Shown here: one piece after another, positions 16,489-22,960 of the stretch
Numbering within the stretch: the first letter of the stretch is position 1
How the letters are laid out: each line of letters begins with the position of its first letter
Assembly: GCA_031278935.1 (NCBI GenBank)
Contig: JAITJK010000146.1
Span: 1-22,961 of the forward strand
Direction of reading: 5' to 3'
Source of the DNA: Spirochaetaceae bacterium
GTDB taxonomy: Bacteria > Spirochaetota > Spirochaetia > Treponematales > Breznakiellaceae
DNA: 22,961 bases
The notes under the pieces: generated by a model
What the model was told of the DNA's origin: nothing
Seen by the model: only the letters and a program-made list of their open reading frames with translations
Database searches by the model: none
Made by a program: the position numbers and the translations under genes

Positions 16489-16512
16489 ACCATGCCTTTG
16501 CGGATCCGTACC

Positions 16513-16854
16513 TTAGGACTGCGAGCTTACTACTTCGTCGATACGGGAGATTAAATTCCGCGCAATATGCTCGGCTTCCCGCGCTTCGGCCTCTTGATCC
16601 GCTACTTCCCGATTGAAGATCCGCTGTATTTCATCACACAGTAAAAATCCCGTGAGAATTGCTATTTTGAGGGGATCCCTCAAGCCCGTGGAATTCTGGG
16701 TGCTTTCCAGGGCTAAACGGTAATTGTTCAGGATGCTTTCCAGGTACACGGGATTTTCTTCAGCGGCAATAGAAAAAGAGGTCCCCAATAGCTCGATCCG
16801 CAGATCATGTTTCGTGAATCGACTATTCTTTGCCGTTTGACCACTTTTTGACAT
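16513..16854 (-). CDS. zapA: ZapA-like cell division protein
   Basis: The start is ATG 16854, five nt after AGAGG. The GTG at 16860 is in frame but lies inside that Shine-Dalgarno. The 113-residue product has a short beta-strand head (KHDLRIELLGTSFSIAAEENPVYLESILNNY) and a C-terminal long helix (DEIQRIFNREVADQEAEAREAEHIARNLIS), the ZapA fold. ZapA bundles FtsZ filaments at the division ring. The similarity is structural, with weak sequence signatures, as usual for this family. The coiled-coil ZapB-like gene immediately upstream strengthens the call. Confidence 0.75.
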   Translation of the reverse strand: MSKSGQTAKNSRFTKHDLRIELLGTSFSIAAEENPVYLESILNNYRLALESTQNSTGLRDPLKIAILTGFLLCDEIQRIFNREVADQEAEAREAEHIARNLISRIDEVVSSQS

Positions 16855-16863
16855 GGGCACCTC

Positions 16864-17205
16864 TTAAGATTGGCGCCCGCTCTGATCCCCCATTCCCGCG
16901 TCATCCTGGTGGGGAGGACTTTCGTTTTCTTCCTTACCCAGTGCCTCCGGTTCAGGAGCGGTCAGCGCCTCTTCCATGGCGTCCTCAAACTGGTTAAGCC
17001 GATTCAACGCGGAAAGGATGCCCTCTTCGATCAAGGCATGATCCTCTTTAAAGGCTTGAACCACCTCTTTCAGTTCTTCAACGTGTTTTTTTTGGTTTTG
17101 AAGCTCTTCTTTGAGCTGGCTGTTTTCGTCGCTCAGGCGCTTCACAAAATCCAAGGTACTGATGACCTTGGTTTCCAGTAATTTAACGTGTTCTAAGGTT
17201 CCCAT
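16864..17205 (-). CDS. ZapB-like coiled-coil protein
   Basis: A 113-residue protein dominated by a coiled coil from about residue 5 to 80 (LETKVISTLDFVKRLSDENS, QLKEELQNQKKHVEELKEVV, QAFKEDHALIEEGILSALNR). An acidic, disordered tail follows (EPEALGKEENESPPHQDD). The size and near-continuous heptads resemble ZapB, which joins ZapA to the division ring. It begins one nucleotide after the rplT stop and ends nine nt before the zapA-like start, so all three are surely one transcript. ZapB assignments by coiled coil alone are not secure; a generic coiled-coil protein is possible. Confidence 0.6.
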   Translation of the reverse strand: MGTLEHVKLLETKVISTLDFVKRLSDENSQLKEELQNQKKHVEELKEVVQAFKEDHALIEEGILSALNRLNQFEDAMEEALTAPEPEALGKEENESPPHQDDAGMGDQSGRQS

Positions 17206-17206
17206 T

Positions 17207-17566
17207 TTACGCTCCCAACGCCGCTTTCGCCTGAGATACCACCGCCTTAAAGGCCTGAGTGTCCTCTACCGCAAGGAAAGCCAGGGCTTTGCGGTTGATG
17301 CGTATCCCGGCCTTGGCAAGGCCCGCGATGAACCGGGAATAGGAGAGCCCCTCCCCTCGGCAGGCCGCGTTAATACGGATAATCCACAGCTGCCTGAAGT
17401 CACCTTTCCGATCTCTGCGGTCTCGATAGGCGTAGGACAAGGCCTTAGCCACCGCATCCTTAGCGGTTTTATAGTTTGAATGTCTTCGGCCCCAATAGCC
17501 CTTGGCTTGTTTGAGGATTTTCTTCCGGTGGTCCTTTCTTCGGGAACCATCTACTGCTCTTGACAT
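17207..17566 (-). CDS. rplT: 50S ribosomal protein L20
   Basis: A 119-residue protein typical of L20: RRKDHRKKILKQAKGYWGRR near the N-terminus, then YAYRDRRDRKGDFRQLWIIR and INAACRGEGLSYSRFIAGL. L20 is an early assembly protein binding 23S rRNA helices 40-41, and in several bacteria it represses its own operon by binding a leader RNA. It lies 12 nt downstream of rpmI. A hairpin upstream of rpmI is a candidate target. Confidence 0.97.
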   Translation of the reverse strand: MSRAVDGSRRKDHRKKILKQAKGYWGRRHSNYKTAKDAVAKALSYAYRDRRDRKGDFRQLWIIRINAACRGEGLSYSRFIAGLAKAGIRINRKALAFLAVEDTQAFKAVVSQAKAALGA

Positions 17567-17578
17567 ACCATCGTTCTC

Positions 17579-17779
17579 CTATCCGTAGGGTAATAGTCGT
17601 TTTCTGATGACCGGCACATTATCAGCAGACAATATACCGGCGTGGCGGAGATTCCGCTTCCGTTTACTTGACTTCTTGGTAAGAATATGACGAAGGTTTT
17701 GTTTCTTATACTTTACCTTCCCTGTCCCGGTGAAAGAAAAGCGCTTGGCCGCGCTTTTCTTCGTTTTCATTTTTGGCAT
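17579..17779 (-). CDS. rpmI: 50S ribosomal protein L35
   Basis: The start is ATG 17779, giving MPKMKTKKSAAKRFSFTGTG, the universal L35 N-terminus. A longer frame from 17851 would add 24 unrelated residues and cover the intergenic hairpin, so it is rejected. The 66-residue length fits the family, with the conserved RHILTKKSSKRKRNLR block. GAGGG lies about nine nt upstream of the start. Confidence 0.96.
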   Translation of the reverse strand: MPKMKTKKSAAKRFSFTGTGKVKYKKQNLRHILTKKSSKRKRNLRHAGILSADNVPVIRKRLLPYG

Positions 17780-17811
17780 CTTGATACCCTCACTGTAAAA
17801 TCTGCGCATTT

Positions 17812-17842
17812 CCCCTAAGGCTCCGTTCCTGGGCCTTAGGGG
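17812..17842 (-). promoter_or_regulatory. Stable hairpin between infC and rpmI, candidate L20 operator
   Basis: On the transcript CCCCTAAGGC (from 17842) pairs perfectly with GCCTTAGGGG (to 17812) around an 11-nt loop that can add two more G-C pairs. It begins six nt after the infC stop and ends about 32 nt before the rpmI start. No U-run follows, so it is not a normal terminator. The position matches where L20 represses rpmI-rplT in other bacteria; the function is inferred. Confidence 0.5.
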
Positions 17843-17847
17843 GATCC

Positions 17848-18366
17848 TCATTTTTTCGTCTTGGGACTCACCACCATAGACATGAACCGCCCTTCCATAG
17901 CCGGGGTCTTATCCATCACGTATTCACCTTCAAGGCGCTTTAACACGTCTTTAAGGACGTCTAATCCCAGTTCGGTGTGGGCAAGTTCCCGGCCTCGAAA
18001 CCGGATGGTAACTTTGACCTTATTACCTTCCGCAAGAAATTCCCGTACATGCTTGGACTTGAACTCAATATCATGTTCATCGATTTTCGGCTGCATACGG
18101 ATTTCTTTCAATTTCAGCAGCTTCTGCTTCTTTTTTGAATCCCGGACCTTTTTTTCATTCTCGAATTTGAACTTGCCATAATCCATGATCTTGACTACCG
18201 GGGGAACCGCCTGGGGGGCGACTTCCACCAGGTCAAGACCCTGTCCGCGGGCAATCGCAAGGGCATCCAGGGTAGGGATGATTCCCTGTTGCTCGCCCTC
18301 ATCCCGAATGAGGCGAACTTCCCGCACCCGAATCTGTTCGTTAATCCGTAAATCCTTATCCGCCAA
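17848..18366 (-). CDS. infC: Translation initiation factor IF-3
   Basis: A 172-residue IF-3 with both domains: RINEQIRVREVRLIRDEGEQ at the N-terminus, VVKIMDYGKFKFE at the linker, and KVKVTIRFRGRELAHTELGL in the C-terminal 30S-binding domain. The start codon is TTG at 18366, four nt after AGGAGG (18371-18376). IF-3 discriminates against non-standard start codons, and many infC genes use a rare start to autoregulate; TTG with a strong Shine-Dalgarno is consistent with that. It is first in the operon leading to rpmI, rplT and onward. Confidence 0.96.
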   Translation of the reverse strand: MADKDLRINEQIRVREVRLIRDEGEQQGIIPTLDALAIARGQGLDLVEVAPQAVPPVVKIMDYGKFKFENEKKVRDSKKKQKLLKLKEIRMQPKIDEHDIEFKSKHVREFLAEGNKVKVTIRFRGRELAHTELGLDVLKDVLKRLEGEYVMDKTPAMEGRFMSMVVSPKTKK

Positions 18367-18436
18367 CTGACCTCCTCGTACAGTCCCTTTAAGGAACTGA
18401 AGTTCCCGGCATAACGGGTATACGCCGTTCCCTTAG
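18367..18436 (-). promoter_or_regulatory. infC leader with alternative hairpins
   Basis: The predicted 70-nt leader contains two copies of GGGAAC (ending at 18427 and 18402 on the plus strand) and one downstream GTTCC partner (minus strand of 18393-18397). Either copy can pair with it: the near one gives a 5-bp stem with a 4-nt loop, the far one a longer-range stem. No known riboswitch class was recognised. Confidence 0.35.
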
Positions 18437-18442
18437 CAACAG

Positions 18443-18472
18443 AGTATACCGAATCAGGGATAAGGATGTCTA
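18443..18472 (-). promoter_or_regulatory. Promoter of the infC operon
   Basis: On the minus strand: TAGACA (18467-18472), an 18-bp spacer and TATACT (18443-18448), giving a start near 18436 and a 70-nt leader. The -10 and spacer are identical in form to the bat operon promoter. Confidence 0.6.
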
Positions 18473-18534
18473 GTAGTAAGACCTCTGGTTCTTACGCGAA
18501 GGCTGTCCATCATCACGAGGAGCATAGCGCGGTA

Positions 18535-18563
18535 TTGACGCACCCTGGGTGGCGTGATAGATT
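18535..18563 (+). promoter_or_regulatory. Possible promoter of the iron/heme ABC transporter operon
   Basis: TTGACG (18535-18540), a 17-bp spacer containing CACC-CTG-GGTG, and TAGATT (18558-18563). The predicted start near 18570 is just before the permease ATG at 18577, leaving almost no leader, so either the promoter or the start codon may be wrong. Confidence 0.3.
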
Positions 18564-18576
18564 TATTGTTAGTTCT

Positions 18577-19683
18577 ATGAAACATAAAGGAACCCTTATA
18601 CATACCCCAAAAAGATCGCTTCGCCGGTCAAAGCCGTGGACCTTTACGACCTTCGCCGTGCTGTTGCCGGTCCTGTTCTTGTTATCGGTAGCGCTTTCCC
18701 TGTCCCTGGGGCAGGTGCGTATTCCCTTTTCCCTGACCTACCGGATTGTCTGCTACAAACTAAGCGGCCTGCTTATCGGGGACTCAGGGGATCTTAATGC
18801 CGGTTCCTTTATGAATATCATCTGGCAGATACGGTTTCCCCGGGTGCTGACCGCCATGCTGGTCGGTGCGGGGCTTTCCCTGTGCGGAACCCTTATGCAG
18901 GCTTCGGTGAAAAATCCCCTGGCGGATCCCTATATTCTGGGAATCTCATCGGGCGCTTCCCTGGGGGCGACCTTTGCCATCCTTATCGGGTTCGGCGCAG
19001 CGGGTCTTTTTTCCCAGATCCGTGTTGCCGCCGGTGCCTTTATCGGCGCTTTTGGTGCGTCTATGGCGGTACTCACCCTGGCGGGGATGGGGGGCTACCT
19101 CAGTTCCATAAAGTTGGTTCTTTCCGGCATGGTCATCAACGCCCTCTGTAACGCATTTTCCAATTTTATCATTTATTTTGCCAACAACGCCGAAGGGATT
19201 AAGACCGTAACCTTCTGGACTATGGGCAGTCTTGCCTCATCCAAGTGGGAAAAGCTACCCCTGCTTTCGGTACTGATTGGTGCCGCGTTCCTCTTCGGCC
19301 TCTCCCAGTTCCGCGTCTTAAACGCCCTGTTACTGGGGGATGAAGCCGCAGTTACCCTGGGGATAAACATCACCGCCTACCGCCGGCTCTACATGGTCAG
19401 TTCCTCCCTGATTACCGGCGTTATGGTGGCCTATTGCGGGATGATCGGTTTTGTGGGGCTCATTGTACCCCACATCCTGCGGGGCATCGTGGGCTCGGAT
19501 CACCGGAGGCTTCTACCCGCCGCCGTTTTGACCGGCGCTCTCTTTTTGCTCTGGGCGGATCTTATTGCCCGGATCGTCCTTGCGGGAACGGAAATTCCCA
19601 TTGGTATTATTACCGCCCTGATCGGCGCGCCGGTTTTTGTAACCATGCTGGTCAAAAAAGATTACGGCTTTGGCAGGAATTAA
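18577..19683 (+). CDS. FecCD/BtuC-type ABC transporter permease
   Basis: A polytopic permease of the FecCD family (iron-siderophore, haem or cobalamin uptake) with about ten membrane segments. Diagnostic blocks are IRFPRVLTAMLVGAGLSLCG, NPLADPYILGISSGASLGA, and near the end YCGMIGFVGLIVPHILRGIV then GTEIPIGIITALIGAPVFV. The start is set at ATG 18577 (368 residues). The frame is open to ATG 18466, but that adds 37 residues unlike transporter N-termini (several histidines and serines) and would place the infC promoter inside the gene. Neither start has a good Shine-Dalgarno. The ATPase follows two nt after the stop. Confidence 0.9.
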   Translation: MKHKGTLIHTPKRSLRRSKPWTFTTFAVLLPVLFLLSVALSLSLGQVRIPFSLTYRIVCYKLSGLLIGDSGDLNAGSFMNIIWQIRFPRVLTAMLVGAGLSLCGTLMQASVKNPLADPYILGISSGASLGATFAILIGFGAAGLFSQIRVAAGAFIGAFGASMAVLTLAGMGGYLSSIKLVLSGMVINALCNAFSNFIIYFANNAEGIKTVTFWTMGSLASSKWEKLPLLSVLIGAAFLFGLSQFRVLNALLLGDEAAVTLGINITAYRRLYMVSSSLITGVMVAYCGMIGFVGLIVPHILRGIVGSDHRRLLPAAVLTGALFLLWADLIARIVLAGTEIPIGIITALIGAPVFVTMLVKKDYGFGRN

Positions 19684-19685
19684 GG

Positions 19686-20453
19686 ATGAACCTAGAAGTA
19701 AACCACCTTTCGGTAGACCTTTCGCATAAGGGTATTGTCAAAGATGTTTCTCTAAAAGTGGAGGAAGGCCGGTTTGTCGGCCTTATCGGACCCAATGGTT
19801 CAGGCAAATCAACCCTGCTCAAGGCCATCTATAAAGTCTTAAGTCCCCGGGAAGGGGTTATTTTGCTGAATGGTGAAGACTTGGTCAGGACACGCCCGAG
19901 GCTTATCGCCCGGTCCATGGCGGTGGTGGGGCAGTTTAACGAACTGGATTTTGATTTTACGGTCCGCGAAATGGTGATGATGGGCCGTACCCCCCATAAA
20001 ACCCTGCTTGAACAGGATACAACACAGGATTTTGAGATTACCACCCTGGCCCTGGCCCAGGTAGATCTGGCCGCGTACGCCGACCGGAGCTACCAATCCC
20101 TATCGGGGGGTGAAAAGCAGCGGGTGGTCCTGGCCCGGGCAATCGCCCAAGAGCCGAAGCTGCTGGTGCTGGATGAACCCACCAATCATCTGGATATTAA
20201 GTATCAACTTCAAGTTCTCTCGATTGTAAAGAAACTCCGTATCGGCGTATTGGCGGCCTTACACGATCTATCCCTGGCGGCGGAATACTGCGATTACCTC
20301 TATGTGCTGCACCAGGGGACCCTGGTCGCCGAAGGAGAACCCGAAGCGGTGTTGACCGGGGATCTCATTGAGGCGGTGTACGACGTGGGTTGCAAAACCT
20401 ATACCAATCCGGTTACGGGCAAGCGGGACGTCAGTTTTTTTCCCCGGCCTTGA
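19686..20453 (+). CDS. FepC/BtuD-type ABC transporter ATP-binding protein
   Basis: A 255-residue nucleotide-binding protein. It has Walker A GPNGSGKS (35-42), Q-loop VVGQFNELDFDF, signature LSGGE (139-143), Walker B LLVLDEP (159-165) with NHLD, and H-loop H193 in ALHDLSLAAEYCDYLYVLHQ. The sequence style is that of FepC/BtuD/HmuV importers. The start is ATG 19686, two nt after the permease stop with AAGG just before it; a longer frame from 19434 overlaps the permease and is rejected. It powers uptake together with the flanking permease and binding protein. Confidence 0.93.
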   Translation: MNLEVNHLSVDLSHKGIVKDVSLKVEEGRFVGLIGPNGSGKSTLLKAIYKVLSPREGVILLNGEDLVRTRPRLIARSMAVVGQFNELDFDFTVREMVMMGRTPHKTLLEQDTTQDFEITTLALAQVDLAAYADRSYQSLSGGEKQRVVLARAIAQEPKLLVLDEPTNHLDIKYQLQVLSIVKKLRIGVLAALHDLSLAAEYCDYLYVLHQGTLVAEGEPEAVLTGDLIEAVYDVGCKTYTNPVTGKRDVSFFPRP

Positions 20454-20636
20454 GGACCTGAGCTTATTCTTTTTGGGGTAAGGCTTGCCACATTTTGCCG
20501 CCCCCTAGCGGCCACGGTACTGGATTGTTTCGCTATGGTTCGCCAGGACGGTATGGATACGCATGAGCGTTTATGCGGGAATGGGCGGATTTTTTCCGCC
20601 GAACGCGTGTTTTGGGGTGAAACTCCGGAGGTTAGT
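20454..20636 (+). other. Spacer with two hairpins between ATPase and binding-protein genes
   Basis: The 183-bp gap holds GCCGC-CCCCTA-GCGGC (20497-20512) and GGCGGA-TTTTT-TCCGCC (20584-20600), both perfect short stems. The second carries its T-run in the loop, not after the stem, so it is not a standard terminator. No cobalamin or other riboswitch core was recognised. The hairpins may stabilise or modulate the downstream binding-protein message. Confidence 0.4.
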
Positions 20637-21686
20637 ATGCATAGTTTGGTTAGAAACCGTGGGATTCCCTTCTGTATGGCGGGAATTTTCCTTTTAGCCC
20701 TTGGATGTTCTGGTAAGGGCCGGAACGCCGCAAGTCCGGCCCAGGGTTCGTCCCCAGCTGCGGCGGTATCGGGTACACGGTCGGGGACGGTTTATCCGGT
20801 AACGGTACCGAATTACGCCCTATCTCTGGACGGATCGGTGTGGCGGGACCAGGATCAGACTTTTGACGCTGCCCCGGAACGGGTGGTGGTTCTTACCCAG
20901 GGCGGCGCGGAACTGTTGCTGCGTCTGGGTTTAGGAGATTGGATTGTCGGGGTCGGCGCGGTTTCAGGTTCTGTGGACCTGGAAGTCGCGGAAGCCTTTT
21001 CAAAACTGACGGTCTTTTCCGAAAATTATATCGGCAAAGAAATCGTCCTGGGCGCGCAGCCCGATCTGGTATTGGGTCGCGCACCCCTGTTCGCCGAAGC
21101 CGATTGGGGCGCAGGCAGCGTGGACGAACTGAACCGCTACGGCATTAGGACCTATATCCAGAACACCAGCCGTCCCGGCGCCATTATAGAAGACTTATAC
21201 CGGGACATAACGGAGTTGGGACAGATATTTGACGCCGGGGAACGGGCCGCCATCTTTATCGAGGAACTGCGGGAGCGAGAGGGGGGCCTACGGGCAGCCG
21301 TAGCGGCAAACCGGGGACCGGCCTTGAGTTATGCCTACCTTAACCGGATTGTGGACGGGGTTCCCAACGCCTACGCGGGGAATAAGGACACCTTCCTTGC
21401 CAGTGCTATGGAGATACTGGGACTCGTCAACGTCTTTAGGGATGCTCAAAGAGATATAATCGATCTGGAAACCCTGATTGCTGCGGATCCCGATATGCTG
21501 TTGTGGTTTTCCTACGCCGGAGGGCCCGATGTGCTGCATCTGCGGGATGAACTGTACGCCAATGCGGCCCTCGGGGGCATGAAGTCCATAGCCAACCGGC
21601 GGATATATATTTTCGACTACAACGAGTTTTGGGGGTACAGCTACCGGATATTCTCGGTTCTGGAAAAGCTGGCGGCTAACCTTTAG
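20637..21686 (+). CDS. Substrate-binding lipoprotein of the iron/heme/B12 ABC importer
   Basis: The start is ATG 20637 with GGAGG immediately upstream; an earlier in-frame ATG at 20535 lacks any signal. The 349-residue product has a lipoprotein signal peptide (MAGIFLLALGC, lipid cysteine C24). A BtuF/FepB-type periplasmic-binding fold follows: PERVVVLTQGGAELLLRLGL, IVLGAQPDLVLGRAPLFAEA, YGIRTYIQN, LIAADPDMLLWFSYAGG, and the closing ANAALGGMKSIANRRIYIFD. It delivers its ligand to the FecCD permease encoded upstream. The ligand (haem, siderophore or cobalamin) is not determined by sequence; the HmuY-like neighbour favours haem. It converges with that gene, with 12 nt between the stops. Confidence 0.88.
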   Translation: MHSLVRNRGIPFCMAGIFLLALGCSGKGRNAASPAQGSSPAAAVSGTRSGTVYPVTVPNYALSLDGSVWRDQDQTFDAAPERVVVLTQGGAELLLRLGLGDWIVGVGAVSGSVDLEVAEAFSKLTVFSENYIGKEIVLGAQPDLVLGRAPLFAEADWGAGSVDELNRYGIRTYIQNTSRPGAIIEDLYRDITELGQIFDAGERAAIFIEELREREGGLRAAVAANRGPALSYAYLNRIVDGVPNAYAGNKDTFLASAMEILGLVNVFRDAQRDIIDLETLIAADPDMLLWFSYAGGPDVLHLRDELYANAALGGMKSIANRRIYIFDYNEFWGYSYRIFSVLEKLAANL

Positions 21687-21712
21687 CCGGTGAAGTTTTT
21701 ACCGGCTAAAGG
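21680..21712. terminator. 12-bp perfect inverted repeat at the convergent gene ends
   Basis: CCTTTAGCCGGT (21680-21691) and ACCGGCTAAAGG (21701-21712) are perfect inverted copies around the 9-nt loop GAAGTTTTT. The stop codons of both converging genes (21684-21686 plus, 21699-21701 minus) lie inside it. It can fold on both transcripts, fitting a bidirectional terminator or 3'-end protecting stem. No T-run follows either arm, so classical intrinsic termination is not assured. Confidence 0.6.
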
Positions 21713-22793
21713 TCCCCGATGCATCCCCGTAGAAATAGGAGAAGGCCATATAAAAGCCCTCTCCGCCGGGGCCTGTATAGGATTCGCTCATGAATTTGGC
21801 AAAGTTGCCTTCCACGGTTCTTACCACGTAGGCATTGGGCTGCACCTGGTAAACCGGCGACGGTGAACCCTCGGCGCTGTACCAGGTGCAGCCGATGGCG
21901 TCAAGCTCCGCAGAGAGGAGCGAGGCGTCAACGCGCAAGAGGTCCCTAAGGGAGACGCCTGGAGCCGTATAGGCCGTAACTTCCCGGTAGGTATTGAGCA
22001 GAATGGAGGAGCGCCGCTCTAGGCCGCCACCTTCTTGGGGTTCATCGGTGCGGGTACAGAGCAGGTCCCAATTCCGGGAGACGGGTATAGGCGGCGCGCC
22101 TTCCACAAGCTGGATGCCGCTTGTGTTGAGCGCCCCCGGCGGTTCTGCGTCCAGGTCGAGGAATAGAGAACCGTAGGTGTTTTCCGGATCATTGATGAGC
22201 CCCTTGAGGGAACCGGTGATTTCCGTTGCTTCCGTGCCTTCAAGCCCCTTAACCACCATAAACCGGTACACCCCGCCCATGCCAAACATATTGAAGGTCA
22301 TCTTGTAGCGGTTGCCCGGGGCGGTCTCGATAAGGTAGACCGTACCCGACCCTTTGGCCAGGGGACTGATTTCCCCGGCAAAGGGATTGGCCCGCTCCTG
22401 GCAGCCGTACAGTTCCGTCCCTTCTTTGAAGGTGTATTCCTTCACCCGGTCCGCCAGGGTGGATAAATCTTCGGTTATGTCGGTCCGGTTGGTTTTATAG
22501 ACCAAAACGCCGGAACCGTAGCTTCCGCTGTTGGCGATGATGTGGCCGTTGGAGTCAATGGCCAGGTCAAAGAAATCGTGGGGAACTTCTGCGGCGATGG
22601 GGTTTTCCGCTGAAAAGTCAATAAAGACCGCCCGGTTCGCCCCGGTGTCGTCCACCCGGACGACGGCCTGGGGATAGCCGGGATCGGAGCCACCGGGAGG
22701 ATCCGCTTCGGTATTGCAGGCCCCGGTAAGAACCGCGAGGGTGGCTGCGGCGATTACCGCGCCCCAGAAGGTGTTTTGGCTGAAAAGATACAT
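21699..22793 (-). CDS. HmuY-like haem-binding lipoprotein with two tandem domains
   Basis: A 364-residue lipoprotein with signal peptide AVIAAATLAVLTGAC (C26) and a Gly/Pro linker. The C-terminal half (about 209-356) shows an HmuY-like pattern: SRNWDLLCTR, NTYREVTAY, DAIGCTWYSAEG, then NAYVVRTVEGNFAKFMSESY and GEGFYMAFSYFYG. The N-terminal half (about 54-188) has the same order in weaker form: RAVFIDFSAE, HDFFDLAIDSNGHII, GTELYGCQE, then GTVYLIETAPGNRYKMTFNM and VYRFMVVKG. This suggests an internal duplication. HmuY proteins bind haem at the cell surface for TonB-dependent receptors, and the convergent FecCD-type importer fits. AAGGAG lies about seven nt before the start. Conserved haem-ligand histidines are not obvious, so binding is inferred; an uncharacterised lipoprotein is the alternative. 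Confidence 0.6.
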   Translation of the reverse strand: MYLFSQNTFWGAVIAAATLAVLTGACNTEADPPGGSDPGYPQAVVRVDDTGANRAVFIDFSAENPIAAEVPHDFFDLAIDSNGHIIANSGSYGSGVLVYKTNRTDITEDLSTLADRVKEYTFKEGTELYGCQERANPFAGEISPLAKGSGTVYLIETAPGNRYKMTFNMFGMGGVYRFMVVKGLEGTEATEITGSLKGLINDPENTYGSLFLDLDAEPPGALNTSGIQLVEGAPPIPVSRNWDLLCTRTDEPQEGGGLERRSSILLNTYREVTAYTAPGVSLRDLLRVDASLLSAELDAIGCTWYSAEGSPSPVYQVQPNAYVVRTVEGNFAKFMSESYTGPGGEGFYMAFSYFYGDASGTFSR

Positions 22794-22816
22794 AGGTAAC
22801 TCCTTGGTCAGTTCGC

Positions 22817-22845
22817 TTGACTTTGCTGATTGCAGATGTTATATT
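22817..22845 (+). promoter_or_regulatory. Strong divergent promoter for the poly-G reading frame
   Basis: TTGACT (22817-22822), a 17-bp spacer and TATATT (22840-22845), in a strikingly AT-rich patch. Start expected near 22852, 37 nt before the ATG at 22889. An AT-rich inverted repeat ATAA-TAAAG-TTAT (22850-22862 region) overlaps the start and could be an operator. Confidence 0.55.
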
Positions 22846-22874
22846 AAGATAATAAAGTTATATAAAATTAACAA
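22846..22874 (-). promoter_or_regulatory. Possible promoter of the HmuY-like gene
   Basis: On the minus strand TTGTTA (22869-22874), 17-bp spacer, TATCTT (22846-22851). Its -10 abuts the -10 of the divergent plus-strand promoter, so the two could compete. Each hexamer matches consensus at four positions. Confidence 0.35.
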
Positions 22875-22888
22875 TAGGAGATTGCGTT

Positions 22889-22960
22889 ATGAACGAAAAG
22901 ATCGTACCCGTGAACGTTGCCTCTCATGGGGGGGGGGGGGGGGGGTATATAATATATTAA
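22889..22960 (+). CDS. Start of a gene interrupted by an 18-G tract, probable phase-variable ORF
   Basis: ATG 22889 follows AGGAG (22876-22880) and the promoter above. The frame reads MNEKIVPVNVASH and then enters 18 consecutive G (22928-22945), giving six glycines. With 18 G the frame continues YIIY and stops at TAA 22958-22960, a 23-residue peptide. With 17 G it stops at once (GGT ATA TAA). With 16 or 19 G it reads VYNIL and stays open past the window end. The product is unrecognised. I infer that the tract switches translation of a longer gene by slippage. A sequencing or assembly error in the tract, or a contig end, would be the dull alternative. Confidence 0.45.
   Translation: MNEKIVPVNVASHGGGGGGYIIY
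22928..22945 (+). repeat. Homopolymeric tract of 18 G
   Basis: Eighteen uninterrupted G within 57 bases of a start codon, followed at once by an AT-only sequence (22946-22961). Tracts of this length slip readily during replication. Its exact length should be treated as uncertain. Confidence 0.85.

Noticed and set aside
17780..17851. N-terminal extension of rpmI
   Set aside because: L35 begins MPKMKTKK in nearly all bacteria; the extension covers a stable hairpin and shows no conservation pattern.
20584..20600. Intrinsic terminator inside the transporter operon
   Set aside because: The T-run sits in the loop and no T-run follows the stem.
20454..20636. Cobalamin riboswitch ahead of the binding-protein gene
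   Set aside because: No B12-box-like core or the multi-stem architecture was seen, only two short stems.
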